DNA of 64,000 nt from NCBI RefSeq assembly GCF_900129285.1, contig NZ_FQUW01000007.1, positions 1-64,000 on the forward strand, written 5' to 3'. Numbering within the stretch: position 1 is the stretch's first letter; each line of letters opens with the position of its first letter. Positions 26,562 through 35,829 of the stretch are shown here, one piece after another. The stretch is from Desulfofundulus australicus DSM 11792 (GTDB taxonomy: Bacteria > Bacillota > Desulfotomaculia > Desulfotomaculales > Desulfovirgulaceae). The notes beneath the pieces are model-generated. The model saw nothing but the letters and a program-made list of their open reading frames with translations. It had not been told where the DNA came from and did not search any database. The position numbers and the translations under genes were made by a program.

Positions 26562-27791
26562 CTACCTGGCACCATTGATAAATTCACGGTGTAGTGCCTG
26601 CACAGCCTTTTCCATGTCCTCCTGTCTGACCAGTACCCAGATGGTTGTATGGGAATCGCTGGACTGCAAAATGGGTATATTTTCCCTGGCCAGAGCGTCC
26701 ACAATTGATGCCATTACCCCGGGAACACCGGTCATACCGGCACCTACGGCCGCCACTTTGGCACAGCCTGGTATTACCTCGGCGATAAAACCCGTATTTT
26801 CCAGCACCTGGGCAGCTTTCCCGGCTACCTCCTCCTTAACAGTAAATACTACCTGATCGGGATAAACATTAATAAAATCCAGGCTAATTCCCGCCAGGGC
26901 GAGCCCTTTAAAGAGACGACGCTGTTCTTTTAATCCCTCCGGACCCGCACTTGTGTTTACTTTAAATTGTACTATATTGGGAATCTGGGTGATACCGGTA
27001 ATTGTACGGTCCCTGGTTATATCAATGGTTCCTTTATATACTTCCCCGGAACTGGTCACTAGCGTACCCGGAGCATCGCTAAAAGTAGATTTCACGCGCA
27101 GGGGAATATTTTTCTGTTTCACTATTTCCACTGCCCTTGGATGCACCACCTTGGCCCCTTCCTGGGCCAGCTGGCATATTTCATCATAGGTAACCACTTC
27201 CCTGGTCACCGCATCGCTTACAATGCGGGGATCAGCAGTCATTATTCCCTCTACATCGGTATAAATGTCAACATATTCGGCATTAAGAGCCACTCCCAGT
27301 GCGGCTGCGGTAGTATCGCTCCCTCCCCGACCAAGAGTGGTAATTTCACCTTCTTCACTGATTCCCTGAAAGCCGGCCACCACCACTATCTTACCCTCCC
27401 GGGCATGCTTTAAGACAGCCTCGGGTTTAACGCGAAGAATTCTTGCTTCTGTGAAATGGTTATCGGTAATAATGCCGGCCTGGGCACCGGTAAGAAAAAT
27501 TGCCGGGTGTCCCATTTTTTCCAGGGTAGCTACCATTACCACTCCCGAAATAATTTCCCCACAGGACATTAATAAATCCAATTCCCGCAAACTAATATTG
27601 CGGTTCACCTGCTTTACCATATTGATCAGGGTATCCGTAGCATAAGGATCACCGTTACGCCCCATAGCAGATACAACCACTACCGGGATATAACCTTCTT
27701 CCTTCGCTGCCACCACCTTGGTAGCTACCATCTCCCGCCCTTGCGATGTAGCTACAGAGGTACCGCCAAATTTCTGGACTAAAAACTTCAT
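26562..27791 (-). CDS. dapG: Aspartate kinase
   Basis: 409 residues, the length of a full aspartokinase with tandem ACT domains. The kinase part starts MKFLVQKFGGTSVAT and includes GFQGISEEGEITTLGRGGSDT (quoted as GFQGISEEGE and TTLGRGGSDT). ACT domains cover about residues 265-409 and allow allosteric control by lysine, threonine or diaminopimelate. The position beside asd and dapA matches B. subtilis dapG, the diaminopimelate-sensitive isozyme, so I use that symbol; the effector cannot be read from the sequence. It follows asd by 3 bp. Confidence 0.93.
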   Translation of the reverse strand: MKFLVQKFGGTSVATSQGREMVATKVVAAKEEGYIPVVVVSAMGRNGDPYATDTLINMVKQVNRNISLRELDLLMSCGEIISGVVMVATLEKMGHPAIFLTGAQAGIITDNHFTEARILRVKPEAVLKHAREGKIVVVAGFQGISEEGEITTLGRGGSDTTAAALGVALNAEYVDIYTDVEGIMTADPRIVSDAVTREVVTYDEICQLAQEGAKVVHPRAVEIVKQKNIPLRVKSTFSDAPGTLVTSSGEVYKGTIDITRDRTITGITQIPNIVQFKVNTSAGPEGLKEQRRLFKGLALAGISLDFINVYPDQVVFTVKEEVAGKAAQVLENTGFIAEVIPGCAKVAAVGAGMTGVPGVMASIVDALARENIPILQSSDSHTTIWVLVRQEDMEKAVQALHREFINGAR

Positions 27792-27794
27792 TTA

Positions 27795-28814
27795 CTACCT
27801 ATTGCCTCCCCGTAGACAGCGGTATTTAATTAATAATTCAGCAATCTGAACTGCATTGGTGGCTGCACCCTTGCGCAGCTGGTCAGCCACGACCCAGAGG
27901 TTAAGCCCACGTTCCACGGAGTTATCCTCCCGGATACGACCCACAAACACTTCATCCCGCTGGGAACAGAAAAGTGGCATGGGATATTCTTTCCGGGCGG
28001 GATCATCCAGAACAACTATACCTGGAAAACTGGCCAGTACCTCTTTAGCTTTCCGGGCAGTTAACTTTTCCACAGTTTCAATATTGATGGATTCGGAATG
28101 GCTGCGGTAAACCGGAACCCGCACTGTAGTTGCCGTTATTGCCAGCTGGTCATCATGGAGAATCTTCCGGGTTTCTTTAACCATTTTCCATTCTTCTTTA
28201 GTATAGTCCATCTCTTGAAATACATCAATGTGGGGAATGAGGTTAAATGCTATCTGGTAGGGAAAAACTTTGGGCGGATAATCCTGACCGTCTAAAACAG
28301 CCCGTGTCTGGGCAGTTAGCTCATCAATGGCCTCTTTTCCTGCACCTGAAACAGCCTGGTAAGTAGATACAACCACCCGTTTAATCCCCGCCACATCTTT
28401 AATTGCCTTTAAAGGAATCACCATAATAATGGTGGAACAATTCGGGTTAGCAATAATTCCCTGATGCCATTTCACATCTTCAGGATTAACTTCCGGTACC
28501 ACCAGGGGAACTTTTGGATCAAGCCGGAAGTTACTGCTGTTATCAATAACCACGCAACCACGTTCCACAGCTGCCGGGCCAAACTCTTTACTGGCTGCTC
28601 CCCCGGCAAAAAGGGCAATATCCATCCCTTCAAAAGAATCAACACTGGTTTCCTGGACTGTATATACCTTGCCCCGGAAAACCATTTGCTTTCCGGCTGA
28701 ACGACTGGTTGCACAGAGCCTCAGTTCCCCAACGGGAAAATTTCTTTCCTCCAGCACCTTTAAGATTTCCTGTCCCACTGCACCGGAAGCACCTACGACT
28801 ACTACGTTATACAA
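27795..28814 (-). CDS. asd: Aspartate-semialdehyde dehydrogenase
   Basis: 339 residues. The NADP-binding start reads VVGASGAVGQEILKVLEERNFP (quoted as VVGASGAVGQEI). The active-site cysteine lies in ANPNCSTIIMV, and the catalytic histidine is in VPVYRSHSESINIE. It reduces aspartyl phosphate to aspartate semialdehyde, the branch point to lysine/dipicolinate and threonine/methionine. The start is a TTG with GAGAGGAGG upstream. A terminator separates it from dpaB, so asd-dapG-dapA may have its own promoter in the 173-bp gap. Confidence 0.95.
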   Translation of the reverse strand: MYNVVVVGASGAVGQEILKVLEERNFPVGELRLCATSRSAGKQMVFRGKVYTVQETSVDSFEGMDIALFAGGAASKEFGPAAVERGCVVIDNSSNFRLDPKVPLVVPEVNPEDVKWHQGIIANPNCSTIIMVIPLKAIKDVAGIKRVVVSTYQAVSGAGKEAIDELTAQTRAVLDGQDYPPKVFPYQIAFNLIPHIDVFQEMDYTKEEWKMVKETRKILHDDQLAITATTVRVPVYRSHSESINIETVEKLTARKAKEVLASFPGIVVLDDPARKEYPMPLFCSQRDEVFVGRIREDNSVERGLNLWVVADQLRKGAATNAVQIAELLIKYRCLRGGNR

Positions 28815-28908
28815 AGAAAAAATCCTCCTCTCAAAAATATTACTTTATTTCTGGATGTAAATTGCTCTAGAACCACTAAATGGCACGTCCATACTAAAAT
28901 CAAAAATC

Positions 28909-28942
28909 AAAAAACCGGCCCGACAAATTCATGGTACGGGCC
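28909..28942 (-). terminator. Terminator between dpaB and asd
   Basis: GGCCCG (28917-28922) and CGGGCC (28937-28942) form a 6-bp stem with a 14-base loop; on the minus strand the stem is followed by GG and six T (28909-28914). It separates the dipicolinate genes from asd-dapG-dapA. Confidence 0.7.
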
Positions 28943-28987
28943 TGCCGTTACCTGGGAATTTCCTTAAATTTACATCCCTCACCGGAC

Positions 28988-29575
28988 CTACGACACATTT
29001 ACAAGCACGGGCTGTATTTGCTTTCCCTCCAGCGCCAAAAGAACCGTATCGATAATAAGATCCATCCTTGCTTTCAGGGAATTGGGTTTCTCCACAGGAT
29101 TATCCTGACCAAAGGGAACCAGATAAATATTCTTCGTATTTAACAGCAAACCCAGGTTTTTGGCATTCATACCCAGACCATCATTGGTCGATATAGCGAG
29201 TACAACCGGACGCTGGTTACGCAGGTGAGCTTTAATGGCCATTAACACTGGCCCGTCGGTAATACCGTTAGCCAGCTTGGCCAGCGTATTTCCTGTACAT
29301 GGCGCCACCACCAGCACATCAAGAAGCTTACCGGGCCCGATGGGTTCAGCGCCGGTAATACTGTTTATAGGTGCACGACCGGTTAATTCCTCCAACATGT
29401 CTTTCCACTTTTGAGCCGGGCCGTACCTGGTATCAGTGCTATCTACCATTGTGCTGATGATGGGGTAAACAATAGCACCTTCCTTTACTATATTTTCCAC
29501 CTGAACCATAACTTCGTCAAGCGTACAATGGGAACCGGTAACGGCAAATCCCACCCGGACATCCTTCAAACGCAT
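28988..29575 (-). CDS. dpaB: Dipicolinate synthase subunit B
   Basis: 195 residues from the ATG at 29575, which has GGAGGTG 7 nt upstream. The flavoprotein-like fold shows GFAVTGSHCTLDEV at the N-terminus and VVAPCTGNTLAKLANGITD in the middle, as in SpoVFB. With DpaA it oxidises dihydrodipicolinate to dipicolinic acid in the mother cell; the acid is stored with calcium in the spore core. It is the best single sign in the window that the organism makes endospores. dpaA ends 29 bp upstream. Confidence 0.94.
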   Translation of the reverse strand: MRLKDVRVGFAVTGSHCTLDEVMVQVENIVKEGAIVYPIISTMVDSTDTRYGPAQKWKDMLEELTGRAPINSITGAEPIGPGKLLDVLVVAPCTGNTLAKLANGITDGPVLMAIKAHLRNQRPVVLAISTNDGLGMNAKNLGLLLNTKNIYLVPFGQDNPVEKPNSLKARMDLIIDTVLLALEGKQIQPVLVNVS

Positions 29576-29604
29576 GACTAGCACCTCCGCTGGAAAGCCA
29601 TAAG

Positions 29605-30489
29605 CTAGAGGGCCAACTGTTCAGCCAGCAGCCGGGGGACAACCTTAGCCAGGATTTCACCTGCTGTTTGGGGTGCTACCCTGCCGGGCAATCCTGGAAG
29701 TAAAAGTGCAGTAATACCTAACCGCCTTGCTGCCTCAAAATCGGTACCACCCGGGGAAGATGCCAGATCCAGAATTAACGTACCGGGCCGTACCCGTACC
29801 AGGACCTGCTCATCCAGTACCAGAGCCGGAATGGTATTAAAAATAACATCCGCCTCCGCCACCACTTCCGGCAGTCCTGCCAAATCAGCTGTTACCAGCC
29901 CCATCTCATAAGCCCTGGCACGCTGGGCAGGGTTACGGGCCACCACCACGGTACGAGCTCCCAGGGCATGTAACATACGGGCCAGCGTAATTCCCGTCCG
30001 TCCAAAGCCCAGGACTACGGAATTACTCCCGTGAATGGTAATGGGCAATCTCTCCATGGCTACCTGAATAGCTCCTTCAGCCGAAGGAATGGAGTTTAAA
30101 ATAGCCACTTCATCCATATCCATTAGTTCAATGAGGCGGAGATTTGCCCGGGCCACCATTTCCTTGAGCTTTGGCCTGGCCATACCTACCAGAACCGGGG
30201 AACCGGGAACCAGCAAGGTCAGGTGTTCTTCCAGTAAAATAAGTGGCTGTTCCAGGTACTTCGAATGAATACGACCCCCGTCATCAATCCCGGGCACAGG
30301 CAGAATTAAGGCGTTAGCACCAACCAGGGCCCGGGCGATTTCATGGCAGGAGACAATCTTCTCTCCCGCAACTGGCAGTCCCACCACTTTCAGGTTTGCC
30401 CCTGATGCCGCCAGCCGTTCAACCAGGATCTTCTCCCTGGCATCACCGCCAAGAACGGCTACTGTGACCCCGCTTAGATCTGGCTGCAT
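29605..30489 (-). CDS. dpaA: Dipicolinate synthase subunit A
   Basis: 294 residues from the ATG at 30489 (GGGAGG 11 nt upstream); a TTG three codons earlier is too close to that site. A Rossmann-type fold contains VAVLGGDAREKIL near the start and VLGFGRTGITLARML near residue 160, the second being a dinucleotide-binding GxGxxG. With DpaB it forms the oxidoreductase for spore dipicolinate. Expression in B. subtilis is from sigma K in the mother cell; I did not identify a sigma K promoter here. It follows dapB by 74 bp. Confidence 0.94.
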   Translation of the reverse strand: MQPDLSGVTVAVLGGDAREKILVERLAASGANLKVVGLPVAGEKIVSCHEIARALVGANALILPVPGIDDGGRIHSKYLEQPLILLEEHLTLLVPGSPVLVGMARPKLKEMVARANLRLIELMDMDEVAILNSIPSAEGAIQVAMERLPITIHGSNSVVLGFGRTGITLARMLHALGARTVVVARNPAQRARAYEMGLVTADLAGLPEVVAEADVIFNTIPALVLDEQVLVRVRPGTLILDLASSPGGTDFEAARRLGITALLLPGLPGRVAPQTAGEILAKVVPRLLAEQLAL

Positions 30490-30563
30490 GGCCGGCAAAC
30501 CCTCCCTGGCCTTTATTTACCACCAATATATGAGGGCCAGAAAATGGAGGTGCTTGTCATAGT

Positions 30564-31364
30564 TTACTCGAAGAGGAGGTTCTCCAGGCCGTATACCACT
30601 CCTTCCAGATGCATCACCCGGCGAACAGCCAGCAATACACCGGGCATAAAGGATTCACGCGAAATAGAATCATGTCTTATACTCAGGGTTTGTCCGAGGC
30701 CACCAAAAATTACCTCCTGGTGGGCTACCAGCCCCGGCAGGCGTACACTGTGAATGCGGATACCACCCTCATAGGAGCCGCCACGAACACCAGGTATTTT
30801 TTCTATTTCCGTTGGCAAACCCTGCTGAAAATCTCCCCTGGCGGCAGCCACCAATTCAGCAGTTTTAATGGCCGTACCCGAAGGAGCATCCAATTTTTGA
30901 TCATGATGCAATTCAATAATTTCTACATGGGGCAGGTACCTGGCTGCTTCAGCTGCAAATCGCATCATTAAAACTGCCCCGATAGCAAAATTAGGGGCAA
31001 TTACACAACCCAGCTTGAGGCTTTCCGCAAGATTACGGATTTCTTCCAGCTCACCGCTGCTCATCCCGGTGGTTCCCACCACGGGACGTACGCCACTTTT
31101 AAGAGCTGTCTTAATATTCCCGGCTACCGCGTCGGGAGTGGTAAAATCAACCATAACATCGGGGCGAGCTTCGGCCAGTACTTTCTCCAGGTCCCCCTCC
31201 AGGGTAATTCCCATTTCTGGACCACCCCACAGGGGTCCCACATCCTGTCCTTCTCCCCGCACATCCACTGCTCCTACCAGAATCATATCTTCAGTTTTAT
31301 AGACAGCTTTTAAAACCTCACGGCCCATCCGGCCATAAGCACCAGCTACTACAACCCTGATCAA
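30564..31364 (-). CDS. dapB: 4-hydroxy-tetrahydrodipicolinate reductase
   Basis: 266 residues. The dinucleotide-binding motif VVAGAYGRMGREV starts the protein, and the catalytic motif ELHHDQKLDAPSGTA is intact. It reduces the DapA product to tetrahydrodipicolinate for lysine and diaminopimelate. The position upstream of dpaA-dpaB groups all dipicolinate-pathway genes. A good sigma-A-like promoter (31458-31486) precedes it, about 95 bp from the start. Confidence 0.95.
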   Translation of the reverse strand: MIRVVVAGAYGRMGREVLKAVYKTEDMILVGAVDVRGEGQDVGPLWGGPEMGITLEGDLEKVLAEARPDVMVDFTTPDAVAGNIKTALKSGVRPVVGTTGMSSGELEEIRNLAESLKLGCVIAPNFAIGAVLMMRFAAEAARYLPHVEIIELHHDQKLDAPSGTAIKTAELVAAARGDFQQGLPTEIEKIPGVRGGSYEGGIRIHSVRLPGLVAHQEVIFGGLGQTLSIRHDSISRESFMPGVLLAVRRVMHLEGVVYGLENLLFE

Positions 31365-31457
31365 TTTTAAACCCGGTTTGTGTTACCGCAAACGGCGAAT
31401 TTTTTACAGCTCCGTTGCGGTATAAACCAGTTTCCCCCTTCCTGTCATTTGTTAAAA

Positions 31458-31486
31458 TTTAAACCACATAACCTGGATTATGTCAA
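31458..31486 (-). promoter_or_regulatory. Promoter of the dapB-dpaA-dpaB unit
   Basis: On the minus strand a perfect TTGACA (31481-31486) and TTTAAA (31458-31463) stand 17 nt apart. The -10 matches four of six consensus bases and is preceded by TGTGG. No lysine riboswitch or T-box fold was recognised in the leader. Confidence 0.6.
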
Positions 31487-31535
31487 GATAAAACAAAAAA
31501 AGTACCAGGACAGGCAAGTTACAGGATAATTAAAA

Positions 31536-31808
31536 TTATAAAGTATACCGTCTTAAGCTAAGATGGGCCTGGTCAAGATCAACAATAATAACTTCACTGC
31601 CAATTTTGCGCACAGATTCCCAGGGAATTACCAGGCTCTGCCGGTCCAACCAGAAACCCAGGGGATTTCCCCGGCGGGGCACAATTATGGACTGTACCTG
31701 CCCGGTCTCAATATCAATGGTCAAGTCACTTTCCCCTACCACTCCCAGACGGGCGCCATCATAAATATTTACTATTTCCTTGCCGGCCAGCTCTGTTAAC
31801 CTCACCAT
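31536..31808 (-). CDS. YlmC/YmxH family PRC-barrel protein
   Basis: 90 residues. The start MVRLTELAGKEIVNIYDG, the segment LGVVGESDLTIDIETGQV and the final WESVRKIGSEVIIVD are typical of YlmC/YmxH, small PRC-barrel proteins conserved in spore formers. B. subtilis ymxH lies between mlpA and spoVFA, and this gene lies between the M16 peptidase and dapB/dpaA, the same order. The molecular function is unknown. A G-rich Shine-Dalgarno (nine G) precedes the ATG. Confidence 0.88.
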   Translation of the reverse strand: MVRLTELAGKEIVNIYDGARLGVVGESDLTIDIETGQVQSIIVPRRGNPLGFWLDRQSLVIPWESVRKIGSEVIIVDLDQAHLSLRRYTL

Positions 31809-31821
31809 ATCCCCCCCCCTG

Positions 31822-32154
31822 TTAGAACCTGCGTCTTAGCTGGAAAATCCTTAGGAAGAAAGGCTGCACAACGGCTAGGGCAATGGACAGCGCTGCCAGG
31901 GGCTCCACCTGAATTTTTCCCAGATAAACCCGCTCGGGCAATTCATAGCCAAGGAAGGTAAACAATAACACCAGGGAAAGGTAGATCCCCCCCGCCGTTC
32001 CCACAAGCCCTGTCAGAGCCTGGGATAGGGGGGATGGTGTGCTCAACTCGGATACATCCCACGCTTTACTCCTTAAAACCGCCAGGCGCATCCTTTCCCG
32101 AATGGAAAGGATAATCAGGACAACCAGGAGAAGCGTGAACGACATTATTAACAT
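31822..32154 (-). CDS. Unknown small membrane protein
   Basis: 110 residues with three hydrophobic segments: the N-terminal LLLVVLIILSI, a central GGIYLSLVLLFTFLGYEL, and ALSIALAVVQPFFLRIF near the end. The C-terminus is basic (FQLRRRF). I recognise no family. It lies 13 bp upstream of ylmC on the same strand and 73 bp past the M16 peptidase, so it belongs to this sporulation-related cluster by position only. The start ATG has GGGGT nearby. Confidence 0.7.
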   Translation of the reverse strand: MLIMSFTLLLVVLIILSIRERMRLAVLRSKAWDVSELSTPSPLSQALTGLVGTAGGIYLSLVLLFTFLGYELPERVYLGKIQVEPLAALSIALAVVQPFFLRIFQLRRRF

Positions 32155-32227
32155 CTTGACCCCACCCCCGCTAGCATTATATGGGAGTGGGACATGTTTT
32201 AGAACGCCATTTAAAAACCTGAAAGCT

Positions 32228-33496
32228 TTAACAACAAGAATTACTTCCCAAAAAAGATTTCAAGGTGCCACCATCATCCCACGGACCTACCGTGGCAATG
32301 GCAAAGGACTCAGGATTGAGCATTTCACGTGCCAGTTCCCGGACATCTTCCAGGCTAACTTTTTTCACCTTCTCGGCTACCTCTTCCGGAGGTAATACCT
32401 TGCCCAGGTAAAGCTGGGACTTGGCCAGCCTGCTCATCCGGGTGCTTACACTTTCCAGGCTCAACCACAGATTTCCGATAATCTGCTCCTTAGCACGCCG
32501 CAACTCCTCATTTTTAACCCCGTTTTGCTGGATATCCCTGATTTCTTTAAAAATAAGCTCCATCACCCCGGGCAAGTTTTCCTTACTTAACCCGGCATAA
32601 ATACAAAATAACCCTGCATCGTGATAGGAGCTGTGATAGGAATAAATGGAATATACCAGCCCCCGCTGCTCCCTGATCTCCTGAAACAGGCGGGAACTAA
32701 TACCCCCGCCCAGGATGGTGTTAATTACCTGAAACACGTAAACCTTTTCATGATCCAGGGGTAACCCGGGCGCACCCACACATAGATGAACCTGCTCCGT
32801 ATCCTTGGCCCGGCAGGTAACCATCCGCCGGGGAACCGGACGTATTAACCTGCGCGTAACCGGTTCTCCATTCAGCGGCTCAAAAATAGGTCGCAGCTTT
32901 TCTATTACCCGATCGTGAACAATATTTCCTGCCACGGCCACAACCATATTCTGCGGGCGATAATGGTGGCGATAGTAGTCCAGTATTTCCTCCCGGGATA
33001 TCCGGCTGATTACCTCCGCATTGCCAATAATTGGCCTCCCCAGTTCATGACCCTGCCAGATAGTGGTGGCAAAGACGTCATGGACCAGTTCATCCGGTGC
33101 ATCCTCATACATCTTTATTTCTTCCAGGATCACATTGCGCTCCCGTTCGATATCCCCGGAATCAAACCTGGAGTGAAACAACATATCCTGCAAAATATCA
33201 AGGGCCAGGTCAAAATGCTCATCCAGAACCCGGGCATAATAACAGGTATATTCCTTGGTGGTAAAAGCATTTAACTGCCCACCAACGGCATCCAGTGCCT
33301 CTGCAATATCCCGGGCGGTTCGGCTTTCCGTACCCTTGAACATGAGGTGTTCAATGAAATGGGAAACACCTGCTATGTCCGGACTCTCGTCCCGCGAACC
33401 CGCCTTTACCCATATACCCAGAACTACAGAACGCACGTGGGGAATATCCTCGGTAAGTATGGTAACCCCATTTTTCAGCCTGACGGTTTGAAACAA
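32228..33496 (-). CDS. M16 family zinc peptidase (MlpA/YmxG-like)
   Basis: 422 residues in two M16 halves. The inverted zinc motif HFIEH is at residues 46-50, and a downstream glutamate in NVILEEIKMYEDAPDE completes the site. The C-terminal half is inactive-type as usual (GGGISSRLFQEIREQRGLVYS, quoted as GGGISSRLFQEIREQ). The B. subtilis counterpart MlpA/YmxG lies at the same place between ylxY and ymxH; a function in processing of secreted proteins is proposed there. Start is a TTG with GGAGGTG seven nt upstream. Confidence 0.92.
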   Translation of the reverse strand: MFQTVRLKNGVTILTEDIPHVRSVVLGIWVKAGSRDESPDIAGVSHFIEHLMFKGTESRTARDIAEALDAVGGQLNAFTTKEYTCYYARVLDEHFDLALDILQDMLFHSRFDSGDIERERNVILEEIKMYEDAPDELVHDVFATTIWQGHELGRPIIGNAEVISRISREEILDYYRHHYRPQNMVVAVAGNIVHDRVIEKLRPIFEPLNGEPVTRRLIRPVPRRMVTCRAKDTEQVHLCVGAPGLPLDHEKVYVFQVINTILGGGISSRLFQEIREQRGLVYSIYSYHSSYHDAGLFCIYAGLSKENLPGVMELIFKEIRDIQQNGVKNEELRRAKEQIIGNLWLSLESVSTRMSRLAKSQLYLGKVLPPEEVAEKVKKVSLEDVRELAREMLNPESFAIATVGPWDDGGTLKSFLGSNSCC

Positions 33497-33627
33497 CCAG
33501 CCGCACCTCCGATTCAGTCTGGGCCAGACTCACCCACAAATAACAGGTTACTTTTCTCCACCGCCCACAAAAAATCCTCTAAAGTTCGCTTGAAAGCAGG
33601 TAAACCGGCAGGACATTTTTCTTAAAC

Positions 33628-34839
33628 TCATACTGGCCTGAAGCGGGCACTTACTCTCTTCCACCATAACCTGCAGGCCGGCAGCCTGTGAACTGAACTT
33701 CCGGTTAACAGGCGGGCCCTGGCAACCGGTTGGCCTTCCACCCAGATATCAACAGTACCTGCAGGCCAGTTCTTGAAGACCGGCGCATTCACTGCAGAGG
33801 GTACATGAAATTGTTTTTTCACATCAGGCAAACGATGCACCGGCACAGCTACTGCCAGGGTGCGATCACTGACCAGTGGTACTGTCAAAACAGTACCCTC
33901 GTTTACTGGCAGTTTATAACAGGGTCCTCCTCTTTTCGTTACAACCAGTGTTTTAAAACAGGAGAATCCGTAATCCAGAAGCGCCATGGTGTCACCATAG
34001 CGATCATCGCTGTGCAAAACCACGCTGATTAATTGCCTCCCCCCCCGGCTGGCCGATGCAACCAGGCACATTCCCGCCTCACTGGTAGTGCCGGTCTTAA
34101 CCCCATCCGCTCCCTGGTAGCTCCACAGGAGACGATTGGTATTATGAAGATGATACTCTCCCCAGGGAGGATTTACAAAACCATAATAACGGGTGGATAC
34201 CAGTGCCCTGAAAGTGGGGTTCCGCAGAGCGTATCTAGCCAGAAGGGCCAAGTCATACGCCGAGGACACATGACCCTGAGCTGGTAAACCATGGGGATTG
34301 CAAAAATGGCTCTGGCGGGCACCCAGTTCCCGGGCTTTTTGGTTCATCAGAAAAACAAAATTTCTTTCACTGCCCGCTATATGTTCGGCTATGGCCACAC
34401 AGGCATCATTTCCTGAACGCAGGAGAGCGCCGTACAAAAGTTGCTCCAGGGTAAGACGCTGGCCGGGGAACAGGTGCATGCTGCTCTCCCCTACCGCCGC
34501 CGCCCGGGAACTCACCGTCACCACTTCATTCAACCGGCCACCTTCAATGGCCAGCAGAGCAGTAAGAATTTTGGTGGTGCTGGCTGGTGGCCGTGCTTGA
34601 TGGGCGTTTTTAGCAAAGAGAACCTGCCCGGTGGAAGCTTCCATCAACACCGCTGCCCCGGCAGTTATTCTGGGCTCCTGTCCTCCAAAAGAAGAAACGG
34701 GCAATTCCCCTAAGTTTAAAAATACCGGTAGAGCAGGCTGCATACAGGGCCCTGATGCCCCCGCAGCCAGTGCAGGGGGCAGGCCGGCCCCCAGAACCAT
34801 ATATCCCAGGAAAAGAGAAAAAATCAACCGGGAAAGCAC
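33628..34839 (-). CDS. D-alanyl-D-alanine carboxypeptidase (DacF-type)
   Basis: 403 residues with a signal peptide ending near ALAAGASG. The three penicillin-binding motifs are complete: S-T-T-K at 87-90, S-G-N at 142-144 and K-T-G at 248-250. A C-terminal beta-domain follows. It removes the terminal D-alanine of peptidoglycan pentapeptides outside the membrane and lowers cross-linking. The closest functional type could be vegetative DacA or sporulation DacF/DacB; the sporulation gene neighbourhood favours the latter. Start is a GTG with AGAGGTG. Confidence 0.9.
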   Translation of the reverse strand: MLSRLIFSLFLGYMVLGAGLPPALAAGASGPCMQPALPVFLNLGELPVSSFGGQEPRITAGAAVLMEASTGQVLFAKNAHQARPPASTTKILTALLAIEGGRLNEVVTVSSRAAAVGESSMHLFPGQRLTLEQLLYGALLRSGNDACVAIAEHIAGSERNFVFLMNQKARELGARQSHFCNPHGLPAQGHVSSAYDLALLARYALRNPTFRALVSTRYYGFVNPPWGEYHLHNTNRLLWSYQGADGVKTGTTSEAGMCLVASASRGGRQLISVVLHSDDRYGDTMALLDYGFSCFKTLVVTKRGGPCYKLPVNEGTVLTVPLVSDRTLAVAVPVHRLPDVKKQFHVPSAVNAPVFKNWPAGTVDIWVEGQPVARARLLTGSSVHRLPACRLWWKRVSARFRPV

Positions 34840-34940
34840 TGCTGTTCACCTCTTAATTACTATAGACATATCCAGACTCTAAGCTTCCCGGTTTGAGGGC
34901 AGTTTATGATGTTTTAAAATGCGGTTTATAATCAGCCGTA

Positions 34941-35669
34941 CTAAGGTTTGCTTTCCAGGTGATTTAGAAGTTGTGAAACGGTCACCAGCCTGTAGCCGCG
35001 GGATTTTAATTCCTTAATTATAACCGGCAGGGCTTCAACGGTCGGAGCTGTAGGATGCATCAGTATAATGGCACCATTATGAACTTTACCCAGAACCCGT
35101 TCAATGATTACCCGGGCTTCAGGGCGCTGCCAGTCCACGGTATCCACACTCCATAATATGGTCCGGTACCCCGCTTCAGAAGCAGCCTGGAGTACAGGTT
35201 GCCCGTGTTCACCATAAGGAGGGGCAAACAGCCGCGGGCGCTCCCCCGTTATTTTCACCAGTATTTCTTCTGCCCGCCTGATGTCCTGTAAATTATCGCT
35301 TACGGTAAGCTGATCCGGGTGAGGATGGGCATAGCCATGGCTGCCAATTTCATGCCCTTTCTTATAAATTGTCCGGGTAAGTGCTGGAAATTGTTCCGCC
35401 CATTGTCCACCAATAAAAAAGGTGGCCTTTACCCTTTCCTTTTCCAGTATACTCAGCATTTGCGGCAGGTACTCTTCTCCCCAAAATACATTTACGGTTA
35501 GGGCAACCTCCTTTTCCCTGCCACTGCCCTGGTAGATAGGTAGTGATGCTGCCGGTAATGCCTGCAGGGACTGGTTATACCAGTACCCCCAGGCCAGAAG
35601 TGAAAAGCTAAGTACTGCCAGCCAGAAACCTCTCCATAATCGCTGCCGGCTAAAGTAATACACACGCAT
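34941..35669 (-). CDS. YlxY-type polysaccharide deacetylase family protein
   Basis: 242 residues from the ATG at 35669 (AAAGGG 8 nt upstream). An N-terminal membrane anchor (residues 11-30) is followed by a NodB-homology domain. The metal-binding histidines are seen in HEIGSHGYAHPHPD, and motifs FAPPYGEHGQPVL and GAIILMHPT are present. The first catalytic motif, normally TFDDG, reads NVFWGEE, so the usual Asp pair is missing. B. subtilis YlxY, next to pnpA, has a similar change. It may be a non-catalytic or altered deacetylase of spore or wall polymers. Confidence 0.85.
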   Translation of the reverse strand: MRVYYFSRQRLWRGFWLAVLSFSLLAWGYWYNQSLQALPAASLPIYQGSGREKEVALTVNVFWGEEYLPQMLSILEKERVKATFFIGGQWAEQFPALTRTIYKKGHEIGSHGYAHPHPDQLTVSDNLQDIRRAEEILVKITGERPRLFAPPYGEHGQPVLQAASEAGYRTILWSVDTVDWQRPEARVIIERVLGKVHNGAIILMHPTAPTVEALPVIIKELKSRGYRLVTVSQLLNHLESKP

Positions 35670-35779
35670 ACCTGCCACCCTTTCCCATTTCATCACCACA
35701 TTTGTATGCAGGGAAAAGATGCGGTATTGCCACTTTTTTTCTCCAAAATTCTCGGAAGGTGACAGGTATGTCTCTCAAA

Positions 35780-35817
35780 ATAATTAAACCCCTCCACGAA
35801 AACTCATGGTAGGGGGG
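35780..35817 (-). terminator. Terminator after pnp
   Basis: CCCCTCC (35789-35795) and GGTAGGGG (35808-35815) pair with one bulge. On the minus strand the tail is TTTAATTATTTT. It starts about 13 bp beyond the pnp stop. Confidence 0.6.
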
Positions 35818-35829
35818 TAAAAAACCGGG

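Noticed and set aside
28815-28987. Lysine riboswitch before asd-dapG-dapA
   Set aside because: The 173-bp region holds the dpaB terminator and AT-rich sequence; it is too short and lacks the L-box helices.
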